The notes under the pieces: model-generated
Told to the model about the DNA's origin: nothing
Database searches by the model: none
The model's input: only the letters and a program-made list of their open reading frames with translations
In this document: in pieces, positions 58,632-64,000 of the stretch
Layout: each line of letters begins with the position of its first letter
Numbering within the stretch: position 1 is the stretch's first letter
Assembly: GCF_902505095.1 (NCBI RefSeq)
Contig: NZ_CABWIB010000001.1
Span: forward strand, 634,688 to 698,687
Length of the DNA stretch: 64,000 nucleotides
From: Oceanivirga miroungae
Lineage (GTDB): Bacteria > Fusobacteriota > Fusobacteriia > Fusobacteriales > Leptotrichiaceae
Reading direction: 5' to 3'
Translations under genes and position numbers: made by a program

Positions 58632-59492
58632 ATGGAAAAGAAAATAACATTATCAAAAGGAGAACGTTTTCGTGTAGCACTACGTCACCAATTCCTACAA
58701 GGTTCTTGGAACTATGAACGTATGCAAAACGGTGGTTGGGGTTATGCAATGATACCAGCTATCAAAAAACTTTATCCAAATAAAGAAGATCAAATAAAAG
58801 CAATGCAAAGACATTTAGAATTTTATAATACTCACCCTTATGTTTCATCGCCAGTATTAGGTGTTACATTAGCGCTAGAAGAAGATAGAGCAAATGGAGC
58901 AGATATTGATGACGTTACAATACAAGGTGTTAAAGTTGGTATGATGGGACCATTAGCAGGTGTTGGGGATCCAGTATTCTGGTTCACAGCTCGTCCAATT
59001 TTAGGAGCATTAGCAGCTTCATTAGCATTAACTGGAAGTATAATAGGACCATTATTATTCTTTATAGTATGGAATATAATGAGATTAGCATTTGAATGGT
59101 ATACACAAGAATTTGGTTATAGAGTAGGAACTAAGATAACTAAAGATTTATCTGGTGGATTACTAGGTAAAATTACAGAAGGTGCATCTATATTAGGTAT
59201 GTTTATAGTTGGTGCTTTAGTTAAAAGATGGGTTTCAATTAACTTTACTCTAACAGCTTCTCGTCCAATTGATACTGCAACATTAAATGCTGCAGGAGAA
59301 GTAGTAAGAGAAATTAAAAATGTTGAATACTTTAACTTACAACATACATTAGATTCATTAATTCCAGGATTACCTGCATTACTACTTACATTATTATGTT
59401 GTTGGTTATTAAGAAAGAAAGTTTCTCCAATAACTATAATAATTGTATTATTCGTAGTAGGGGTAGTAGCTCACGTTGCAGGAATTATGTAA
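58632..59492 (+). CDS. manZ: Mannose-family PTS enzyme IID
   Basis: 286 residues. FLQGSWNYERMQNGGWGYAM is the classical EIID N-terminal block; GVKVGMMGPLAGVGDPVFW is the second signature. It forms the sugar channel with IIC. ATG 58632 is chosen, with GGGGGT about nine bases upstream; a TTG at 58614 would place the start before that site. Confidence 0.95.
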   Translation: MEKKITLSKGERFRVALRHQFLQGSWNYERMQNGGWGYAMIPAIKKLYPNKEDQIKAMQRHLEFYNTHPYVSSPVLGVTLALEEDRANGADIDDVTIQGVKVGMMGPLAGVGDPVFWFTARPILGALAASLALTGSIIGPLLFFIVWNIMRLAFEWYTQEFGYRVGTKITKDLSGGLLGKITEGASILGMFIVGALVKRWVSINFTLTASRPIDTATLNAAGEVVREIKNVEYFNLQHTLDSLIPGLPALLLTLLCCWLLRKKVSPITIIIVLFVVGVVAHVAGIM

Positions 59493-59493
59493 T

Positions 59494-59856
59494 ATGATAA
59501 AAGGAATAAATACTGAAATTGATTATTCAATTAAATGTATTTCATACTTGGGTATTAGTAGTTATGGAAAAATGTACATTGGAAATATGGGAATAGAATT
59601 TTTTAATGATAAAAATATTAAAGATTTTATTCTAATTCCTTGGACTGAAGTTGAATATATATCAGCGTCTGTTATATTTGGAAGATATATAAATAGATTT
59701 TCTGTATTTACAAAGAAAAATGGACATTTTGAATTTTCAACAAGAGATAATAAAAAAACATTAAAAGCTATGAATAAATATATAAGTAGCGAGAAATTAC
59801 TAAGATCCCCATCCTTTTTAGGGTATGTATCTAAATTTTTAAAAAAGATATTTTAA
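59494..59856 (+). CDS. manO: DUF956 family protein (ManO-like)
   Basis: 120 residues, starting MIKGINTEIDYSIKC one base after the IID stop codon. The PWTEVEYISASVIFGRYINRF block and the FEFSTRDNKK segment match DUF956, a family almost always encoded behind mannose-type PTS genes. Its role is thought to be regulatory, but this is not settled. Last gene of the operon, followed by a strong terminator. Confidence 0.85.
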   Translation: MIKGINTEIDYSIKCISYLGISSYGKMYIGNMGIEFFNDKNIKDFILIPWTEVEYISASVIFGRYINRFSVFTKKNGHFEFSTRDNKKTLKAMNKYISSEKLLRSPSFLGYVSKFLKKIF

Positions 59857-59893
59857 TAAAAAAGCCTTATAAGTTATGCTTATAAGGTTTTTT
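59857..59893. terminator. Bidirectional terminator between manO and the metal-binding protein gene
   Basis: CCTTATAAG and CTTATAAGG form a perfect 9-bp stem flanked by A6 and T6, serving two converging genes. Confidence 0.88.
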
Positions 59894-59902
59894 CGTATAA
59901 TT

Positions 59903-60781
59903 TTATTTTCTACCATTAATATCTAGTAGTGCATCAACTACTGAATCTAAATTCTTTTTAATAAATTTTTCAAAATTATCTTTAGTGTATTTACCACTAG
60001 TTAAATGATATAAGGTAGCAACATAAATACCTGTTTCATTTTTAATTAAATTTGCATTATTATGATTACTTGTTGCTTCGTCAAATAAGATATTTATTTT
60101 TTCTTTTTTAATAAGTTCTATAGCATTTTTAAGATCAACTGCACTAGGAGAGTGTATTACTGAAGGCTCTATTACAACGCTTACAGTAAGTCCAAAATCC
60201 GCTAGTAAATAATCATACCCAGCATGTGTTGTTGATATTTTTATATTATATAAATCAACATTTTTTAATTTCTTCTTAGCTTCAATTAACATAAGTCTTA
60301 GCTTTTTATTGTATTGACTTGCATTTTTTAAATAAAATATTCTATTTTTTTTGTCTATACTACCTAATTTTCTTGCAATTTGATTAACTTGTTCTATACT
60401 TCTACTAATTGAGATAAACGTATGCATATTAACTTGATCTATACTTGTTCCTGAAGCCTTCATAAGACCAACATTTTCATTTGCATTTATCACCTTTATT
60501 TTAGGGTCATTTAATGCGTCCAACATCTTATATGCATATTCGTCATGTCCTATTCCATTTACAACAAGAATGTCTACGTCTTTTAACCTAGTTAAATCTT
60601 CATAGCTAGGATCATAATTATGAGCATTAATATTTTCAGGTACAATTGACACAACATTCATTTTATCTCCAACAATATTTGTTACATAACTATAATACGG
60701 AAGCATAGTAACACCTACTGTTAATTTTGCAAAAATTATACTAGGTAGAAAAAGTAAAATTACTAATAATTTTTTTCTCAT
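59903..60781 (-). CDS. Metal ABC transporter substrate-binding protein (ZnuA/TroA family)
   Basis: 292 residues. The signal peptide KLLVILLFLPSIIFA is followed by the cluster 9 fold (TVGVTMLPYYSYVTNIVGDK, VNGIGHDEYAYKML). Likely metal ligands are His in INAHNYDPS, NMHTFIS, STTHAGYDY and an acidic residue in LFDEATSNHN; the usual DPHxW block is altered. ATG 60781 follows AGAGGTG. It captures Zn or Mn in the periplasm. No ATPase or permease gene lies beside it, which is unusual for this family. Confidence 0.85.
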   Translation of the reverse strand: MRKKLLVILLFLPSIIFAKLTVGVTMLPYYSYVTNIVGDKMNVVSIVPENINAHNYDPSYEDLTRLKDVDILVVNGIGHDEYAYKMLDALNDPKIKVINANENVGLMKASGTSIDQVNMHTFISISRSIEQVNQIARKLGSIDKKNRIFYLKNASQYNKKLRLMLIEAKKKLKNVDLYNIKISTTHAGYDYLLADFGLTVSVVIEPSVIHSPSAVDLKNAIELIKKEKINILFDEATSNHNNANLIKNETGIYVATLYHLTSGKYTKDNFEKFIKKNLDSVVDALLDINGRK

Positions 60782-60958
60782 TTTTACCACCTCTTAAGTC
60801 AAATATTAACAAAAAAACATAATATTTTCAATAATACAATTCAGTTACAAGATCTATATTTTTCTAAATCTATATTATATAAAAGAAAATATTTATTAAA
60901 ATTTTTTCAGTTATAATGTGTATAAAATCAGAAAAATAGTAAATTTAACATTTTATAG

Positions 60959-60987
60959 TTGAAAAAAACTAATAAATTTGATAAAAT
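60959..60987 (+). promoter_or_regulatory. Aldolase gene promoter
   Basis: -35 TTGAAA (60959-60964), 17-bp spacer, -10 TAAAAT (60982-60987). A second TATAAT occurs at about 60911-60916. Confidence 0.5.
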
Positions 60988-61015
60988 TATCACATAAGAA
61001 TAGGGGAGGAAAAAT

Positions 61016-62014
61016 ATGAGAGAAGTAAAATACAATTACAGAGATTTAGGATTATCTAACACAAAAGAAATGTTATTAAAAGCAAATAGAGAAGGATATT
61101 CAGTACCAGCTTTTAACTTTAACAACTTAGAACAATTACAAGCTATAATAGAAGCATGTGTAGAAATGGGAGCACCAGTTATATTACAAGTTTCACCAGG
61201 AGCTAGAAACTATATAGGAAAAGATATGATACCATTCATGGCAAAAGCTGCAACATCTTACGTAGCTGCAAGTGGATCTGATATACCAGTAGCATTACAC
61301 TTAGACCATGGTCCAAGTTTTGAAATAGCAGAAGACTGTATCTTAAATAGTGGGTTCTCATCAGTAATGATAGACGCTAGTAAATATGACTACGATGAAA
61401 ACGTAGCTTTATCTAAAAAAGTTGCTGAATTTGCACACCAATATGATGTAACAGTTGAAGCAGAATTAGGAGTTTTAGCAGGAGTTGAAGACGAAGTATC
61501 TGCTGAAGAACATATATTCACTAAACCAAGTGAAGTTGAAGACTTTGTTTCTAAAACAGGTGTAGATTCATTAGCAATAGCAATAGGTACATCTCATGGA
61601 GCATTCAAATTTAAACCAACAGATGATCCACATATAAGATTAGATATTTTAAAACAAATAGAAGAAAAAATACCAGGATTCCCTATCGTATTACACGGTT
61701 CATCTTCAATACCACAACAATATGTTAGAATAATTAACGAAAATGGTGGAAAAATAGAAGATGCTTTAGGTATACCTGATAAACAATTACATGAAGCTTC
61801 AAAATCAGCAGTAGCTAAAATAAATGTTGACTCTGATGGAAGATTAGCATTCACTGCAGGAGTTAGAAAAGCATTTATGGATAATCCAGCTGAATTTGAC
61901 CCTAGAAAATACTTAGCTAAAGGTAAAGAATTCATGAAGAAATACTATAAAGAAAAAATAGTAGATGTTTATGGTGCAGAAGGTGCATACAAAAAAGGGA
62001 CAGAAAGAAAATAA
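61016..62014 (+). CDS. fba: Class II fructose-1,6-bisphosphate aldolase
   Basis: 332 residues. LHLDHG at 94-99 gives catalytic Asp97 and zinc ligand His98; EAELG and IGTSHGAFKF carry the further zinc and phosphate-binding residues. It interconverts fructose-1,6-bisphosphate with two triose phosphates in glycolysis. Codon use is highly biased and the ribosome site is strong (GGGGAGGA), consistent with high expression. Confidence 0.95.
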   Translation: MREVKYNYRDLGLSNTKEMLLKANREGYSVPAFNFNNLEQLQAIIEACVEMGAPVILQVSPGARNYIGKDMIPFMAKAATSYVAASGSDIPVALHLDHGPSFEIAEDCILNSGFSSVMIDASKYDYDENVALSKKVAEFAHQYDVTVEAELGVLAGVEDEVSAEEHIFTKPSEVEDFVSKTGVDSLAIAIGTSHGAFKFKPTDDPHIRLDILKQIEEKIPGFPIVLHGSSSIPQQYVRIINENGGKIEDALGIPDKQLHEASKSAVAKINVDSDGRLAFTAGVRKAFMDNPAEFDPRKYLAKGKEFMKKYYKEKIVDVYGAEGAYKKGTERK

Positions 62015-62026
62015 GTAAAATTAAAT

Positions 62027-62053
62027 AAAGGGGGTGTAAAAGCCCCACTTTTA
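62027..62053 (+). terminator. Weak hairpin between fba and pyrG
   Basis: GGGG and CCCC pair around an A/T loop and are followed by ACTTTTAA. It is short, so partial readthrough into pyrG is likely. Confidence 0.4.
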
Positions 62054-62080
62054 ATATATATAAAGAAAGGGTAATACTAT

Positions 62081-63676
62081 ATGACGAAATATATATTTGT
62101 AACTGGTGGAGTTGTGTCATCTCTAGGTAAAGGTATAACTGCTGCCTCACTTGGTAGATTACTTAAAGAAAGAGGTTATAAGGTAACAATACAAAAATTT
62201 GATCCATATATTAATGTTGATCCAGGTACTATGAGTCCATATCAGCATGGAGAGGTTTTTGTAACTGATGACGGGGCTGAAACAGATTTAGATTTAGGAC
62301 ATTATGAAAGATTTATAAACGAGGATTTAACAAAATATAATAATGTTACTAATGGTAAAATAATGTCATCAATAATAAATAAGGAAAGAAAAGGTGAGTA
62401 CTTAGGAGCAACTGTACAATATATACCTCATGTAACAAATGAAATAAAACAAAATATATTAAATGCAGTTAACTCTACAAATTCTGATATAGTAATAACT
62501 GAAATAGGTGGAACTATAGGTGATATAGAAAGTGTAGCTTTTATTGAAGCTATTAGACAATTTAGATATGAAGTTGGTAGAGAAAATGTAGTATTTATCC
62601 ACGTTTCTTTATTACCATATTTAAAAGCTGCAAAAGAATTAAAAACAAAACCAACTCAACAAAGTGTTAAAATATTACAAAGTATGGGGATTAATCCTGA
62701 TATTATTGTTTTAAGAAGTGAGTACCCTGTATCTAAAGAAATAAAGAAAAAAATCTCCTTATTCTGTGATGTTGATGAAACATCTGTTATAGAAGCACTA
62801 GATGCAAATAGTATATATGAAGTACCAGTAAATATGGAGGAATTAGGTTTAGCTGATGAAGTTTGTAGAAAGTTATCATTAAAAAATATCAAACCAAATT
62901 TAGCTAAATGGAAAGAAATGTTAGATACATTTAAAAATTATGATAGAGAAATAAAAGTTGCTGTTGTTGGAAAATATGTTGAATTAAAAGATGCATATAT
63001 TAGTATAACAGAAGCACTAGAACATGCAGCATATCAATTAAAAGCAAAAGTTAATATTGATTATTTAAAATCAGAAGAAATAGATATAAGTATGCTTGCA
63101 AACTATGATGGAGTACTAGTACCAGGTGGATTTGGTGGCCGTGGAATTGAAGGTAAAATAGCGTCTATAAAATATGCAAGAGAAAATAAAGTTCCATTTT
63201 TAGGTATTTGTTTAGGTATGCAAGTTGCTGCTATTGAATTTGGTAGAAATGTACTAGGTTTAGAAGATGTAAATACGGAAGAAATAAATGAAAATTGTAA
63301 AAACCCAGTAATACATTTAATGAAAAGCCAAGAAGGTATTGATAATTTAGGTGGAACAATGAGACTTGGAGCATATCCATGTAAATTAGATAAAAATAGT
63401 ATAGCGTATAGAGAATACAAAGAAGAACTAATTTCAGAAAGACATAGACATAGATTTGAATTTAATAATAGCTATAAAAAAATGTATGAAGAAAAAGGAT
63501 TTAAATTTAGTGGAGTATCACCAAATGGTAATTATGTAGAAGTAATAGAATTAGAAAATCATCCATATTTTGTAGCATCTCAATATCACCCAGAATTTAA
63601 AAGCCGTCCTAATAAAGCACATCCTCTATTTAAAGGCTTTATAAAGGCGATACTAGAAAGTGTTGAAACTAAATAA
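62081..63676 (+). CDS. pyrG: CTP synthase
   Basis: 531 residues, full length. The synthase domain starts [20 protein letters not shown] with the ATP loop. The C-terminal glutaminase has GICLGMQ with nucleophile Cys377, [10 protein letters not shown], and HPEFKSRP carrying the His-Glu pair. It makes CTP from UTP, ATP and glutamine. Its stop codon overlaps the start of the next gene by one base (TAATG). Confidence 0.97.
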   Translation: MTKYIFVTGGVVSSLGKGITAASLGRLLKERGYKVTIQKFDPYINVDPGTMSPYQHGEVFVTDDGAETDLDLGHYERFINEDLTKYNNVTNGKIMSSIINKERKGEYLGATVQYIPHVTNEIKQNILNAVNSTNSDIVITEIGGTIGDIESVAFIEAIRQFRYEVGRENVVFIHVSLLPYLKAAKELKTKPTQQSVKILQSMGINPDIIVLRSEYPVSKEIKKKISLFCDVDETSVIEALDANSIYEVPVNMEELGLADEVCRKLSLKNIKPNLAKWKEMLDTFKNYDREIKVAVVGKYVELKDAYISITEALEHAAYQLKAKVNIDYLKSEEIDISMLANYDGVLVPGGFGGRGIEGKIASIKYARENKVPFLGICLGMQVAAIEFGRNVLGLEDVNTEEINENCKNPVIHLMKSQEGIDNLGGTMRLGAYPCKLDKNSIAYREYKEELISERHRHRFEFNNSYKKMYEEKGFKFSGVSPNGNYVEVIELENHPYFVASQYHPEFKSRPNKAHPLFKGFIKAILESVETK

Positions 63677-64000
63677 TGATTTATTTACATCTATTTATAA
63701 TCTCAATGCTACCTTTAATAGAATTAAGAGGAGCTATTATTTATGCTGCGGTATATAAATTAAATATATTTTTATCGATTGCAATTTGTGTTTTAGGAAA
63801 TATTATTGTAATACCTATTATCTACATATTTGCAATGAAAACGATAGATTTATTAGCAAAAATTAAATATACTAAAAAAATTGCAGACTTTATTTTACAT
63901 AAAGGACATAAGGCTGCATTAAAATTAAAAGCTAAAAAATCAAGCTATATTGCATTACTATTATTTGTTGGTATACCATTACCTGGAACAGGAGTTTGGA
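63676..64000 (+). CDS. Small multidrug export family membrane protein, N-terminal part (runs off window)
   Basis: The frame from ATG 63676, overlapping the pyrG stop codon, stays open to the window end (108 codons). MLPLIELRGAIIYAAVYKL and the later LLFVGIPLPGTGVW are the paired signatures of the small multi-drug export family (COG2426), a small inner-membrane protein with little functional data. Three hydrophobic segments are visible so far. Coupled translation with pyrG is likely. Confidence 0.8.
   Translation, partial: MIYLHLFIISMLPLIELRGAIIYAAVYKLNIFLSIAICVLGNIIVIPIIYIFAMKTIDLLAKIKYTKKIADFILHKGHKAALKLKAKKSSYIALLLFVGIPLPGTGVW

Noticed and set aside
1..64000. tRNA or rRNA genes
   Set aside because: No cloverleaf or conserved tRNA 3' sequence, and no rRNA-like sequence, was recognised in any intergenic gap; a tRNA scan would settle it.

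Overview
The window comes from a very AT-rich diderm bacterium. Long A/T homopolymers, codons ending in A/T, two large outer-membrane autotransporters, a PEP carboxylase and a mannose-family PTS point to the Fusobacteriota, most likely family Leptotrichiaceae (Sneathia/Streptobacillus-like). That assignment is inference from gene content and protein style; no 16S or other marker was available for comparison.

Positions 1 to about 12.8 kb form an accessory defence island. It holds the end of an FRG-domain gene, a type I restriction subunit (hsdR), a Fic AMPylase whose only well-placed start codon is ATT, the wreck of a second Fic-family gene, a SAM methyltransferase, and a controller-like HTH gene followed by a two-protein restriction-modification system. 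The large subunit of that system is split by a one-base frameshift. A decayed ISNCY-type transposase closes the island. hsdR has visibly higher GC and different codon use from the rest of the window.

Positions 12,623 to 15,030 hold an IS1634-family element of 1,976 bp (12,839-14,814) flanked by a perfect 216-bp direct repeat. The repeat contains the promoter of the rpsF-ssb-rpsR operon, so the insertion copied that promoter and left the ribosomal operon with its own intact copy.

Positions 15 to 42 kb are mostly chromosomal core: rpsF-ssb-rpsR; a lipid-anchored S8-like autotransporter with degraded catalytic motifs; a paralogous pair of unknown genes; a DUF5996 gene; a compact yhbY-DUF212-tlyA-rsmI-rbgA operon; a DEAD-box helicase; a cystine symporter; ppc; a PpiD/SurA-like foldase; a ktrB-ktrA-mnmG-rsmG-xpt-psd run; nagA; and hemW on the minus strand.

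Positions 42.3 to 56.6 kb are dominated by one gene for a 4,688-residue trimeric autotransporter adhesin. Its promoter has perfect -35 and -10 boxes separated by a 19-bp spacer that contains an 11-G tract, the classic design of a phase-variable promoter. The -35 box overlaps that of the divergent hemW promoter. The protein has a YadA-type head, collagen-like GXY blocks, three near-identical 1,251-bp tandem stalk repeats plus a partial fourth, a YadA membrane anchor, and beyond the anchor a coiled coil and an OmpA-like peptidoglycan-binding domain.

Positions 56.8 to 64 kb carry a mannose-family PTS operon (EIIAB, EIIC, EIID, DUF956), an orphan zinc/manganese-binding lipoprotein-like ABC receptor on the minus strand, class II fructose-bisphosphate aldolase, CTP synthase, and the beginning of a small multidrug export-type membrane protein. 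No tRNA, rRNA or CRISPR array was recognised.
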